Source of the DNA: an uncultured Spirochaetota bacterium
Lineage (GTDB): Bacteria; Spirochaetota; Spirochaetia; Treponematales; Treponemataceae
Length of the DNA stretch: 64,000 nt
Reading direction: 5' to 3'
Assembly (NCBI GenBank): GCA_944389415.1
Contig: CALXMF010000008.1
Location: forward strand, 1-64,000
Positions 52,842 through 62,214 of this stretch are shown in pieces (within the stretch, counting starts at the first letter, position 1; each line of letters starts with the position of its first letter). The notes beneath the pieces were generated by a model that was not told the origin of the DNA, searched no databases, and saw only the letters and a program-made list of their open reading frames with translations. The position numbers and the translations under genes are program-made.

Positions 52842-54647
52842 ATGACCGATTTAAGCCGAAAACGTAATTTTTGTATTGTTGCTCACATTGATCACGGTAA
52901 GTCTACGCTTGCAGATCGTCTGATTCAGAAAGCTCGCATTATTGATGACAGACAATTTCAGAATCAGATTCTTGACAATATGGATATTGAACGAGAACGC
53001 GGTATTACCATAAAAAGTCAGGCGGTTACTATTCCTTACACTGCGGCAGACGGTAATCTGTATGAGTTGAATTTTGTTGATACGCCCGGTCATGTTGATT
53101 TTTCATATGAAGTTTCTCGGGCTATAGCTTCTTGTGAAGGTGCGTTGCTGCTCGTTGATGCGTCTCAGGGTGTTGAATCACAGACTTTGTCGAATATGTA
53201 TATGGCGCTTGAACATAATCTTGAAATTGTTCCTGTTATCAATAAGATTGATCTTCCTGCCGCTGATATTCCTAGTGTCAAACACCAAATAGAACATGAT
53301 CTAGGGCTTGACGGAGACGATGCTGTTCTTGTTTCCGCAAAAACAGGGCAGGGTATTGATGAACTGTTTGAGGCAATCGTTACTCGTTTTCCACCGCCTG
53401 TGCATGACAGTTCCGGAAAAACTCGTGCACTGATTTTTGATTGTCATTATGACCCCTATCGTGGTGTTGTAGTTCATTTGCGTATGTTCTCCGGCAGCAT
53501 CAGGGCCGGGCAGATGATTCGTTTTATTAACAGCGGTTCAGAATATAAAGTTGAGAATGCTGGTATATTCCGTATTCGTCTTGAAGATACCGGTATATTA
53601 ACCGAGGGAGATGTCGGGTATATTATTGCTGGTATAAAAACTGTTTCTGATGTTCAGGTAGGTGATACGATTACGCTTGCCGAAGATCCTGCACAGGAAG
53701 CTCTTCCTGGATTTAAAGAAGTAAAACCAGTGGTTTTTTCTTCTATTTATCCAATTGACTCAAATGATTATGAAGAATTGCGCGACAGCATGGAGAAGCT
53801 CAAATTAAATGACGCTAGTCTTGTCTATGAAAAGGATTCTTCTCTTGCGCTTGGACATGGATTTCGCTGCGGATTTCTTGGACTGCTGCATCTTGAAGTT
53901 ATTCAGGAACGGTTAGAAAGAGATTTTGATCAATCTGTGATTTTTACTGCACCTTCTGTGCGTTACCATATTACTTTAACTAACGGTGAAGAAAAATTTA
54001 TTGATAACCCAGCAGACTATCCTGATCAGGGACGTATTGCTGCTGCGAAAGAACCGTATATACGTGCATCAATTATTACTCCTTCTGGGTATCTGGGACC
54101 GATTATTGCTCTCTGTACAGAGAAACGCGGTACTCAGACAAATATGCAGTATCTTGATGAAAAACGGGTTGAACTTACATATGAAATGCCGCTTTCTGAG
54201 GTTCTGTTTGATTTTTATGATCGGCTCAAAAGTTACAGCCGCGGGTACGCATCTTTTGATTATGATGTAATTGGATATCAGGAAACAGATCTTGTAAAGA
54301 TTGATATTCTGATAAATGGTAAAAGTGTTGACGCTCTTTCGCAGCTTGCATATAAAGGGAATGCATATGAACGTGCGCGGCATGTCTGTGAAATGCTTAA
54401 AGGTGAAATTGCTCGTCAGCAGTTTAAGATTGCTATTCAAGGTGCTATAGGAAGTCAGATTATTGCTCGTGAAACTGTTAATCCTGTGCGCAAAGATGTG
54501 CTTGCAAAATGTTATGGTGGTGATATTACCAGAAAGCGTAAGTTGCTTGAAAAGCAAAAGGAAGGTAAAAAACGGATGAAAATGGTTGGTGACGTAGAAT
54601 TACCACAGTCAGCATTTCTTGCGGTTCTTAAAACAAAAGAAGAATAG
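52842..54647 (+). CDS. lepA: Elongation factor 4 (LepA)
   Basis: A 601-residue translational GTPase. G domain motifs: AHIDHGKSTLADRL, DTPGHVDFSYEV and NKIDLPAAD. The EF-G-like domain and the LepA-specific C-terminal domain (KKRMKMVGDVELPQSAFLAV) are complete. It starts 13 bases after the protease gene without a clear ribosome site. Confidence 0.97.
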   Translation: MTDLSRKRNFCIVAHIDHGKSTLADRLIQKARIIDDRQFQNQILDNMDIERERGITIKSQAVTIPYTAADGNLYELNFVDTPGHVDFSYEVSRAIASCEGALLLVDASQGVESQTLSNMYMALEHNLEIVPVINKIDLPAADIPSVKHQIEHDLGLDGDDAVLVSAKTGQGIDELFEAIVTRFPPPVHDSSGKTRALIFDCHYDPYRGVVVHLRMFSGSIRAGQMIRFINSGSEYKVENAGIFRIRLEDTGILTEGDVGYIIAGIKTVSDVQVGDTITLAEDPAQEALPGFKEVKPVVFSSIYPIDSNDYEELRDSMEKLKLNDASLVYEKDSSLALGHGFRCGFLGLLHLEVIQERLERDFDQSVIFTAPSVRYHITLTNGEEKFIDNPADYPDQGRIAAAKEPYIRASIITPSGYLGPIIALCTEKRGTQTNMQYLDEKRVELTYEMPLSEVLFDFYDRLKSYSRGYASFDYDVIGYQETDLVKIDILINGKSVDALSQLAYKGNAYERARHVCEMLKGEIARQQFKIAIQGAIGSQIIARETVNPVRKDVLAKCYGGDITRKRKLLEKQKEGKKRMKMVGDVELPQSAFLAVLKTKEE

Positions 54648-54669
54648 ACAATTTTTCTTATTGCTAAGC

Positions 54670-54709
54670 AAAACACACGGTATGAACAATCAGACCGTGT
54701 GTTTTTATA
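54670..54709. terminator. Bidirectional terminator between lepA and the DUF115 gene
   Basis: AAAACACACGGT (54670-54681) pairs with ACCGTGTGTTTT (54694-54705). The converging minus-strand gene ends inside its right arm. Confidence 0.85.
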
Positions 54710-56360
54710 GTTGTTGAAGTGCAAATCTACAGTCTTTAATAAAGTATCCCAATTCGGCTCGTATTCGTCTTAGAAAAGCTGTATCTAAAGATAATCGGTA
54801 ACCATCAGGGAAATGTAAATACAGATATTCCCTGCCTGCAAGAAGTTCTTTTAGTTCTTGCAGGGGGGCACCATCTGTAATGATATCACGAATCCGTTCA
54901 AGACATTTTTGTTCAGTACGAAAAAATTGTATAATGGCGGATCTGTCTATTGTAATGCCGTTTGTATTTTCCGGTTGCGGTGATATGTCTTGTATACTGT
55001 TAATAAAATTGGGTAAGGCGCTTACTGTATATTGTCTGATACCAAGATCGAGACCGCATGAACCGATATCAAGAAGATTAGGTATATGCGCGAATTGCTC
55101 TCTGAACAGCTGAGCATATCCTGCGAGTGCCGGTGTCGTATATACAGTCCCTCTGTTTTTTGTTTGCGCAGCAATGGATCCGCCGCTGAAAGCACGTTGC
55201 ACAATTTGTTCTTCGGGCTGCAGGCGGTATGAATTTGCTAATAAGTTTGTATGCATACTGCTGCCTCTGCTGTGTGTAAGGGCTGTACCATAGGAAAAAT
55301 CAAGTCCGCAAATAAACACAGGTACTGATGTATTTGATCGTAAAAGCAAAGAAATATAGACTGCTGTTAAACCAACAGAACCAAGCGGAGGTACTACAGG
55401 TACAGTTCCGTGTAACAGCTTTTCAAAACGTGTAAAAAATGATTCTGCACAATATTGTGACGCAAAAAATGTAATATCACCTCCTGTCAGGCGAAGTACT
55501 GCGGGACGGGAAGTTAAGTCGGCGATAAGAGGTATGCCGCTTCCATATAAACTGTAATATGCCGGTGTTATGGCATATTGACTTTCTACTGCCACTATAG
55601 AATCTGGAACAATTCCTCTGCTGACGAGCGGTAGCGCAGCCGCGTCAACAGCCAGGAGATAAAAATTATCCCTTCTGCATGTCTGCAGCAGATTAACAGC
55701 TCTGTCAAGGGAAGGGCCGGCTCCTGCCACGATAATGGGTTTGCTGATACTATGATGGACAAATGGCTTTGTGTTTGGAATACGGCTGGTATTTCTGAAT
55801 AGATTATGCGCAAAAAGCCTGCCAAGCTGCACTAGTGTGATTCTGTTTCTCCAAAAACGTGCGATTTCCCTGTCTGCTGCTCTAATGAGTTGTGAGTATT
55901 CATTTTGATAAAATTGTGCACCGGCAGATAATTCTGCCCAAACGGCCCGTCTGAACGTATATAACGGCTGAAATTCTTTTTCGGCACTGTCTTTCACTAT
56001 TCCGTTAAGCAGATGGGGTAACTGCAGCAGGTGTTCAGGGGCAAGAAAATAGAACCTCTCATCGGATAGTTGCAGCTTATTTTTAGTCTGTATAAATAAT
56101 TTATATAGTTCTTTATCTGCTTCAAGACACAGAACAGCGCAGTGTTGTGGCAGTGATGTAAGAAACTGTTTAAGACCATAACAAAGTAATGGTGATATAC
56201 ACAGTACAAGTGTACCAGGCTGTATACATAACGAAGCAAGCGTTTTTTGTGCTGCTGCCGGTGGGTTTCGGCGTGAGTATAAATAGCGATTTCGATAAAA
56301 AACAGAAAAACCCTGACTGGTTTCAACCAGACAGGGTTTTTCAGCAGGATTGTCAGTCAA
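54705..56360 (-). CDS. DUF115 / MptE-like protein, motility-associated Maf type
   Basis: A 551-residue protein with the DUF115 core near residues 210-380: IIVAGAGPSLDRAVNLLQ, FYLLAVDAAALPLVSRGIVP, VPVFICGLDFSYG. In Campylobacter and others, DUF115 proteins (Maf) transfer nonulosonic-type sugars to flagellin; in spirochaetes many copies exist and treponemal FlaB is known to be glycosylated. A pterin kinase role, from the MptE name, is less likely here. It uses a TTG start with GAGGA nine bases upstream. An intrinsic-terminator-like hairpin lies in its first 20 codons. Confidence 0.8.
   Translation of the reverse strand: MTDNPAEKPCLVETSQGFSVFYRNRYLYSRRNPPAAAQKTLASLCIQPGTLVLCISPLLCYGLKQFLTSLPQHCAVLCLEADKELYKLFIQTKNKLQLSDERFYFLAPEHLLQLPHLLNGIVKDSAEKEFQPLYTFRRAVWAELSAGAQFYQNEYSQLIRAADREIARFWRNRITLVQLGRLFAHNLFRNTSRIPNTKPFVHHSISKPIIVAGAGPSLDRAVNLLQTCRRDNFYLLAVDAAALPLVSRGIVPDSIVAVESQYAITPAYYSLYGSGIPLIADLTSRPAVLRLTGGDITFFASQYCAESFFTRFEKLLHGTVPVVPPLGSVGLTAVYISLLLRSNTSVPVFICGLDFSYGTALTHSRGSSMHTNLLANSYRLQPEEQIVQRAFSGGSIAAQTKNRGTVYTTPALAGYAQLFREQFAHIPNLLDIGSCGLDLGIRQYTVSALPNFINSIQDISPQPENTNGITIDRSAIIQFFRTEQKCLERIRDIITDGAPLQELKELLAGREYLYLHFPDGYRLSLDTAFLRRIRAELGYFIKDCRFALQQL
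56306..56341 (-). terminator. Terminator-like hairpin inside the 5' end of the DUF115 gene
   Basis: On the minus strand AAAAACCCTG-T-CTGGTT pairs with AACCAG-T-CAGGGTTTTT with one internal mismatch; a T5 and soon a second T6 follow. It overlaps codons 7-18 of the gene. It could end most transcripts of the upstream ppiD-like gene. Confidence 0.65.
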
Positions 56361-56372
56361 GACTGTTTGTCC

Positions 56373-57917
56373 TCAGTTTGTACTCATAAAATAGTCAAAG
56401 AATACACTAAAGAAATTATTTTCAAACCTCGGGTCTGACATAACCGCACTCTGCAGTGCCATTGAGTCAAAATTTACCACATTAGTTGTATAATTACCAT
56501 CAAGCAAATTTACCGTATCGTCATCTGCTGCTTGTTCTGCAGTCATCCTGAGAACAACTACATTTTTTCCTAAAACGATTGGTTCTGATAATTCATTCTC
56601 ACTAAGACTGAACGCTGTTTGAAGAAATTTCTCATTTGTCTGTGCGCCGTTTACTTCAGGCACCGATGATATCGGAAGAGAAGCGAGTAGGGCATTATTA
56701 TTATAATTAAGCGGGAATGATGGCAGTTCAGCTGTTTTTACATTCATTTCTATGCTGGCAGCCTCAAAACTATCTGCAGTCGCTGCTGCGATAAAGTCTG
56801 TTGCATGTGCAATATAGTAATCCTCTATACGTCCTGTTTCATACACGGTCATATACTTATATACTACATCCTGCATTTCCTGTTCATCAAAGTTTGTTGC
56901 CTGCACTGCCACACCGTCTCCTCTGAAAATGGAGTAGCCATTGCTTGTCTGGATGATTTCGCTGAGAGAACCGGGTTCAAGAGCGGTAACTGCTGCCAGA
57001 TCATCTTCGCTGGAAAGAATATTCTTGATCTGGTATTGATAATTATTAGTCAGTTTACCATCATCGCCGCTGTAGTATTTTACAGAGAGAGAAGTAACAG
57101 CGTCGTCAAAAACAATTTCATTTGCTTTAAGCTGTCTGAGTATTGATTCTGCTTCTCCAACTGTTTCGGCAGTTATGATAGATAAATCATATTTTGTAAA
57201 CAAGTCTGCATGTTCACGACCAAAAATGGCTGCTTCGCTTTTGGGATAGTCTTCTGTATTAAATACAGCGAGCTGAAATGATCGTTCTTTTGAAGCCATC
57301 TGTTTAATAAAGGGAATTTCCTTTGAGGATGTTTTTAAGCCGTATACAGGTGATGCTCCTTCTGGTTCAGCGCCAAGCAAATCATCGTAATACCGCTGGT
57401 AGATCAGCGCATTCTCAACCTGATCACGAATACGGATACGTTCCGCCTGCGGTGTATCATTAAATTTTTTAGGGGAATAATTACCATTTATATCCGAAAA
57501 ATACGGAAGCATCATTTCATCTACTTTACTTTGCGGAACAATATATTTGGTTTTGGCTACTTCATGTGTAAAGGCGGTATTCAATACTGCGCTATTAAAG
57601 GCGGAATTGAATATATAGTACATATTCTGTTCTGATGATTGTCCCTGCATTTTTGCAAGCTCGTTGTAATATTGTACCATCTGCGCAAAATAGGAACCAT
57701 TTTCATATTTGATTGGTTCTCCGTCAAAGTACCCAAAGGCCGGAAGCTCTTTACCCAATCTCTGCACCATTGCTGGTAAGAATATAAAAGAAACAGCTGC
57801 CAGTATAAGAATAATGATTGAGCCGATACTCAACAGCAGCTTTTTTGCGGGTTTATGATCACCCTTTGCATGTATAGTGCCCGCAACGGTGTTCTGATTT
57901 TTGTTATCCTGTTTCAT
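56373..57917 (-). CDS. PpiD/SurA-like periplasmic folding factor
   Basis: A 514-residue protein anchored by one N-terminal helix (LLLSIGSIIILILAAVSFIF). A SurA_N-like helical region (FNSAFNSAVLNTAFTHEVAK) leads to a degenerate parvulin-like segment (AETVGEAESILRQLKANEIV, then VTALEPGSLSEIIQTSNGYS). Such proteins assist folding of exported and outer-membrane proteins. The parvulin active site is weak, so isomerase activity is doubtful. Upstream of the DUF115 gene by 12 bases. Confidence 0.75.
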   Translation of the reverse strand: MKQDNKNQNTVAGTIHAKGDHKPAKKLLLSIGSIIILILAAVSFIFLPAMVQRLGKELPAFGYFDGEPIKYENGSYFAQMVQYYNELAKMQGQSSEQNMYYIFNSAFNSAVLNTAFTHEVAKTKYIVPQSKVDEMMLPYFSDINGNYSPKKFNDTPQAERIRIRDQVENALIYQRYYDDLLGAEPEGASPVYGLKTSSKEIPFIKQMASKERSFQLAVFNTEDYPKSEAAIFGREHADLFTKYDLSIITAETVGEAESILRQLKANEIVFDDAVTSLSVKYYSGDDGKLTNNYQYQIKNILSSEDDLAAVTALEPGSLSEIIQTSNGYSIFRGDGVAVQATNFDEQEMQDVVYKYMTVYETGRIEDYYIAHATDFIAAATADSFEAASIEMNVKTAELPSFPLNYNNNALLASLPISSVPEVNGAQTNEKFLQTAFSLSENELSEPIVLGKNVVVLRMTAEQAADDDTVNLLDGNYTTNVVNFDSMALQSAVMSDPRFENNFFSVFFDYFMSTN

Positions 57918-58094
57918 AAAAGAATACCCTTAAGCATTTTAATAAATATAGATAGGGGATAAGTTTATCATGTTATGTATGCTCTGTCAATGTTTGCTGT
58001 TGGGGAGATATTTTATATTATAGCGGATCAAACAGTGAATTGATTGAAATATTTTATCTTGAAAAAGCAATAGATATGCTATAAGATTACCAGT

Positions 58095-59747
58095 ATGAAA
58101 GGATTGTTTCGTATTATTACAGCGCCGTTTAGGCTGTTCAAACGCATCAACGCGAGTGTTTTTTTTGTGCTGATGGGGGGGATTTGTGTGTGGGTACTGC
58201 TGCTCAGGGCAGGATTATTTACGCCTTCAATACCGGAAGACTGGAAAGCGATTATAAATGAAAATACTGTTTTGCAGCTGAGTGATGGTTCTGATGAAGA
58301 ACCAGAAAAGACGGCTGTGCTGAGCGCGGGAAGTGAAGTTTTTGTGCTGGGTTATGATGTGAGTGCAGCGCTGTTGTGGGTACAGACTGCTAATGGAGAA
58401 AGAGGCCTTATCCCGTATGACGCAGTTGAAAAAGAACTGCTTGTAATTGAGACGATCGGCGGGAAACAAGAGATACCGGTGGGACAATCTCTTACATTTG
58501 TCTCGCGAGATGATGAGGAATATATCATTACGGTGGTGACGGCTGACGGTTCTGAAATTCAGCTGAAACGGACAGATTTTGATAACGCAGTGCCTGTGAT
58601 GGCGGCGGATAGATTACAATATTCGTATCTTGGGCACCGTGTTCCGTGTTTGATGACTGAGAAAACAGCAGATAAAAAACTTGTTGGAATGACGTTAGCG
58701 AATATTGAAAAGCGCATAGCCCCGGCAAGGTATATCCGGAATGAGAATGGTAGCAGTATTGCGCAGTTGCAGATGCGTGTTTTTGATCGGACGACACGCA
58801 CATTCGCTGTTCCCTGTGTTGTTGTAACAGATGGTAAAGTATCATCGGTGGAATATATAAATCGTAGTTCATGGTCTGGTAAATACAGTATAAAAACATG
58901 GCTGCTTGCCAAAATGCCTGGCAGCGGAGTGGCTGTTGATTTGCTCCGTTTTACTGTACAAGAACCGATATATGATATTTTCAATTCTGACAGTATGGTT
59001 GTGCGTATGATCCGGAACGGCTGGATAGAGAAAGTGAATCCAGATAAGATTCCCACAGTGCTTGTTGTGATACTGGCGCTGCTTTTTCTGTTTTTCAGTT
59101 ATGTTATTCCTCTGGCAGCCTATTACTGGTTTACGCCGCTCATTATTGTGATACTGCTGTATATTCTGCTGCACCGGCCATGGCCATTGAAATTTGTTTC
59201 AAATTTGGTAATGATTTTTGTGGTATTGGGTTTACTCATTGTCGGATGTTATCTGTGGTTGTTAAAAGTATGTATTTTGCTTAATTCTTCTCTGCTGGTG
59301 GTTGCTGCCGGTGTAGTACTTCTTGCTGTTAAACTTGGTGCGATGTCTCTTGATCTGATTGACCGGCGATGTGTGGACTGTAAACATATCGATTCATATG
59401 AGCTTGATCACACAGACTATGGTCAGCCGCGTCAGGAATGGCGTTTTGAAACGGAAAGTCATCTTCTGGATACATATACCGTTGAGAAAGGCGGCTGGAA
59501 AACTACAATAGTACCATCAGGTGTCGGTTATGCCAGAAAAAGTGTTCGGGAAGAAACCGTTAAAATCACTAGAACGCAGCATGACAGATATAAAGTTCTG
59601 TATCTTATTGAGCCGTATGTAGCGTATTTTAAATGCAAATACTGTGGCACGATACAGCGATCGTCCGGTGAAAAGCTGACGGTGCTTGAGAAAATAGATT
59701 TAGGATCGGGGGTCTCTACTGTGACAGAGACTACTAAATATAAATAG
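58095..59747 (+). CDS. Membrane protein with SH3-like domain and four-cysteine motif, unrecognised
   Basis: A 550-residue protein. One N-terminal helix, an SH3-like external part (TVLQLSDGSDEEPEKTAVLS, then LLWVQTANGERGLIPYDAVE), a middle beta-rich domain, four or five helices around residues 320-425, and a cytoplasmic C-terminus with CVDC near 426 and CKYC near 514, probably a zinc ribbon. I do not recognise the family. The WYL-type regulator begins 10 bases after its stop, so the pair may be one functional unit. Confidence 0.6.
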   Translation: MKGLFRIITAPFRLFKRINASVFFVLMGGICVWVLLLRAGLFTPSIPEDWKAIINENTVLQLSDGSDEEPEKTAVLSAGSEVFVLGYDVSAALLWVQTANGERGLIPYDAVEKELLVIETIGGKQEIPVGQSLTFVSRDDEEYIITVVTADGSEIQLKRTDFDNAVPVMAADRLQYSYLGHRVPCLMTEKTADKKLVGMTLANIEKRIAPARYIRNENGSSIAQLQMRVFDRTTRTFAVPCVVVTDGKVSSVEYINRSSWSGKYSIKTWLLAKMPGSGVAVDLLRFTVQEPIYDIFNSDSMVVRMIRNGWIEKVNPDKIPTVLVVILALLFLFFSYVIPLAAYYWFTPLIIVILLYILLHRPWPLKFVSNLVMIFVVLGLLIVGCYLWLLKVCILLNSSLLVVAAGVVLLAVKLGAMSLDLIDRRCVDCKHIDSYELDHTDYGQPRQEWRFETESHLLDTYTVEKGGWKTTIVPSGVGYARKSVREETVKITRTQHDRYKVLYLIEPYVAYFKCKYCGTIQRSSGEKLTVLEKIDLGSGVSTVTETTKYK

Positions 59748-59757
59748 AGAACACAGC

Positions 59758-60726
59758 GTGCTAACATATCGGATGCTTGAGCGGCTTGCTTATATCGATG
59801 CGAGAATACGGAATGGCGCATATCCCAATAGTACGGATTTTGCAAAAGAACTTGAATGCGGTATAGCTACTGTCAAACGTGATATTGACTTTTTGCGGGA
59901 TCGGTATGCAGCGCCCATCGCGTATGATGCGTCTCAGCGCGGATATTATTATACAGAACCGTATACGTTGTTTCAGAATATGATTTCTGTACAGGATGCG
60001 GCGGCGCTTGCTGTAGCAAAACGTTTGCTTATTCAGTATGAGGGAACCCCTGTATATGACGATCTATGCCGTGCTGTTGATGGAATCATGGCGTTGCATA
60101 ACGGTTTATGTTTTCTCTCTATAGATCGTATTGCTGCACCGCCTGCGCCTAAAATTATTTTTAATGAGAATGATTGGCGACTGATATGCCGGTCGCTCAC
60201 TGAGAACCGCATTATTGAATTTGACTATAACGGCAGGTGGCATACAGAGACGTCTCACCGGAGGGTGCATCCATATCAGATTCTGTTGCATGAAGGAGTT
60301 TTTCATTTGTTTGGATATGCAGAGGAACGCAAGGCTGAACGATTGTTTTGTCTGCCTCGGATGAAAAACATCATTGTGACAGAGGATGTATTCCCTGCGC
60401 CTGATGATTATGAATTTTCTTCACGTTGTGAAGACGGTGCCTTTGGTCTTTATTTTGATGATGTCGGAGATACTTTTGTAATCGAGTTCTATCGTGACGC
60501 GCGGCGGTATGCGAGGGATGTTATCTGGGCGGATCATCAAAAAATCTGGGATGATAATGAGCGTGATATCACAACTGTTTCATTTTATTCCTGTCAAAGT
60601 TTTAAAATTATGGAATGGGTACTGTCTCAGGGCGGTAATGCAAAACCAGTTGAACCAAAATGGTTTGCCGGAATCTGGAGAGAACATATCCGTGAAATGA
60701 TGAAACATGGAGGAATTTCTGTATAA
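59758..60726 (+). CDS. WYL-domain transcriptional regulator
   Basis: A 322-residue regulator. The N-terminal HTH_11 (MLERLAYIDARIRNGAYPNS, then ELECGIATVKRDIDFLRDRY) is followed by a WYL ligand-binding domain (RIIEFDYNGRWHTETSHRRV, then PYQILLHEGVFHLFGYAEER) and its C-terminal extension. WYL regulators often control DNA repair, phage-defence or stress genes. It uses a GTG start with a weak ribosome site, probably coupled to the preceding gene. Confidence 0.85.
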   Translation: MLTYRMLERLAYIDARIRNGAYPNSTDFAKELECGIATVKRDIDFLRDRYAAPIAYDASQRGYYYTEPYTLFQNMISVQDAAALAVAKRLLIQYEGTPVYDDLCRAVDGIMALHNGLCFLSIDRIAAPPAPKIIFNENDWRLICRSLTENRIIEFDYNGRWHTETSHRRVHPYQILLHEGVFHLFGYAEERKAERLFCLPRMKNIIVTEDVFPAPDDYEFSSRCEDGAFGLYFDDVGDTFVIEFYRDARRYARDVIWADHQKIWDDNERDITTVSFYSCQSFKIMEWVLSQGGNAKPVEPKWFAGIWREHIREMMKHGGISV

Positions 60727-60794
60727 TATATACAGTCGCTATCTGTTTTTGCCAGAAACCCTCTGATATATTTATGCTATAGAGGATCTGTACT

Positions 60795-60983
60795 ATGAAA
60801 CAAAATACTTCCTGTTGTGCAGGAAAATACCGACGCAGAAAACGCCCCGCAATAGCATTACGAAAAAAAGACAATCATTCGCTGTTCAATAGGCTGCTGC
60901 ACAGAGGAGGCCTTCGTTCATTTTCTGAGTGTTTCGTTCCGCGTCTTAAAAATGATATCATAGTGGAACCGGAGAACAGTTAG
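60795..60983 (+). CDS. Small basic protein, uncertain
   Basis: A 62-residue frame rich in Arg and Lys (KYRRRKRPAIALRKKDNHS). GAGGA lies nine bases before the ATG, which supports expression. No family is recognised and it may be spurious. Confidence 0.35.
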   Translation: MKQNTSCCAGKYRRRKRPAIALRKKDNHSLFNRLLHRGGLRSFSECFVPRLKNDIIVEPENS

Positions 60984-60994
60984 TGTTAGGCAAA

Positions 60995-61426
60995 TTATCG
61001 CTGTGCTAGTAATCGTGCTACTTTTGCTGCTACTGGAATATCAGCTGCAGCCCAGCTAAGAGATTGCAGGTTCTTAGGACTTGTCCACTGGGCATCAACA
61101 TGTTCTTTAAGAGTAATGTGTTTTGAGAGAAGTGTACAGAAAAAAGCATCCAAGGTAATGGAGCATTCCTGATATTGATGTTGTACAGTTATAATACAAT
61201 TACCAACCTCTATACAGGCATTCAGTTCTTCTCTTATTTCACGTTGGAGTGCTTGACTTGGTGTTTCTCCAGCTTCTATTTTGCCACCGGGAAATTCCCA
61301 TTTATAACATGTCTCATCTGAGCAGCATCCTGATTTGGGTCCAGGACGCTGTGCACAGAAGACTTCTATTTCTCCGCGTTCATTTTCTCTGGTGATCACA
61401 GCGGCTACAACATGGTACTGTTTCAT
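60995..61426 (-). CDS. Nudix hydrolase, MutT type
   Basis: A 143-residue MutT-like protein. WEFPGGKIEAGETPSQAL and REIREEL form the Nudix box near residues 44-68; the final Gly of the consensus is replaced by Asn. The N-terminus (VVAAVITRENERGEIEVFCA) and length fit 8-oxo-dGTP diphosphatases. It ends 11 bases from the small basic frame. Confidence 0.88.
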   Translation of the reverse strand: MKQYHVVAAVITRENERGEIEVFCAQRPGPKSGCCSDETCYKWEFPGGKIEAGETPSQALQREIREELNACIEVGNCIITVQHQYQECSITLDAFFCTLLSKHITLKEHVDAQWTSPKNLQSLSWAAADIPVAAKVARLLAQR

Positions 61427-61589
61427 TATCCGCAGTATATATCATGTACCGCTAATCTGTATACGTATAACGCTTGTGTTTTACAATTTACAACGTTTAT
61501 GAAGATTTTATTATTTTGTATATGAAATAATAGCGTTTCGGGCTCTTTTCTTTATATAATAGTAAATCTTGGTTAGCCGATAATTTTAT

Positions 61590-62009
61590 ATGATGAATAT
61601 TTTGATAATTGATGCTCAGGGTGGAGGCGTAGGGAGACAGCTTGTTACAGCAATAAAGAAAGAAATCCCCGGATTGTCACTTACGGCTGTTGGTACAAAC
61701 AGTATTGCGACAGCGGCTATGCTGAAGGCTGGTGCAGATCAGGGTGCAACAGGAGAGAATGCGGTTGTTGTTTGTGCTGAAAAAGCGGATATTATTATTG
61801 GTCCGGTAGGAATAGTCATTGCCAATTCGCTGCTTGGAGAAATAACACCGGTAATGGCCACTGCTATTGGAAAGAGTCGGGCAAAACGCCTTCTCATTCC
61901 AATAAATCACTGTGATAATATTGTTATTGGTATTGCCGATCTAAATCTTGGTAAACTTATTCAGCAGACTGTAGACCAGTTGCGTTATTTTACTGCTGGA
62001 CAATTCTGA
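61590..62009 (+). CDS. DUF3842 family protein
   Basis: A 139-residue protein: NILIIDAQGGGVGRQLVTAI, VGTNSIATAAMLKAGADQGA, and CAEKADIIIGPVGIVIANSL. The Gly-rich start looks like a nucleotide-binding loop. Function is unknown; homologues are typical of anaerobic bacteria. Either of two adjacent Met codons could be the start. Confidence 0.8.
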   Translation: MMNILIIDAQGGGVGRQLVTAIKKEIPGLSLTAVGTNSIATAAMLKAGADQGATGENAVVVCAEKADIIIGPVGIVIANSLLGEITPVMATAIGKSRAKRLLIPINHCDNIVIGIADLNLGKLIQQTVDQLRYFTAGQF

Positions 62010-62050
62010 ATTATTTGTGTATATTTTCTCAGCTCGTATGAAACGGGTTT

Positions 62051-62068
62051 AAGGAACTGAAGTTCCTT
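62051..62068 (+). terminator. Small hairpin after the DUF3842 gene
   Basis: AAGGAAC and GTTCCTT form a 7-bp stem around TGAA, followed by TCTAAG. Weak terminator or first part of a leader. Confidence 0.4.
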
Positions 62069-62124
62069 TCTAAGTGTTAAATTAAATAAATCACAGATAT
62101 TTCTGATTATGTAATGTGCTAGGA

Positions 62125-62165
62125 AGGCATATGATATTTCTGAAGAAGTGTCATATGCCTTTTTG
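62125..62165 (+). terminator. Hairpin with T-run upstream of the FecB-like gene
   Basis: AGGCATATGA (62125-62134) pairs perfectly with TCATATGCCT (62151-62160), followed by TTTTTG. The 16-base loop is long. It may end the DUF3842 transcript or act as an attenuator for the uptake operon. Confidence 0.6.
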
Positions 62166-62214
62166 TATTTAAAAGGCTATATTTAGCAATAAGAGCTATC
62201 ACAAGGTTTTACTA

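Noticed and set aside
54705-56360. Pterin biosynthesis enzyme
   Set aside because: The MptE name of the family comes from archaea. No folate or pterin genes are adjacent, and the length and spirochaete context favour the Maf-type group.
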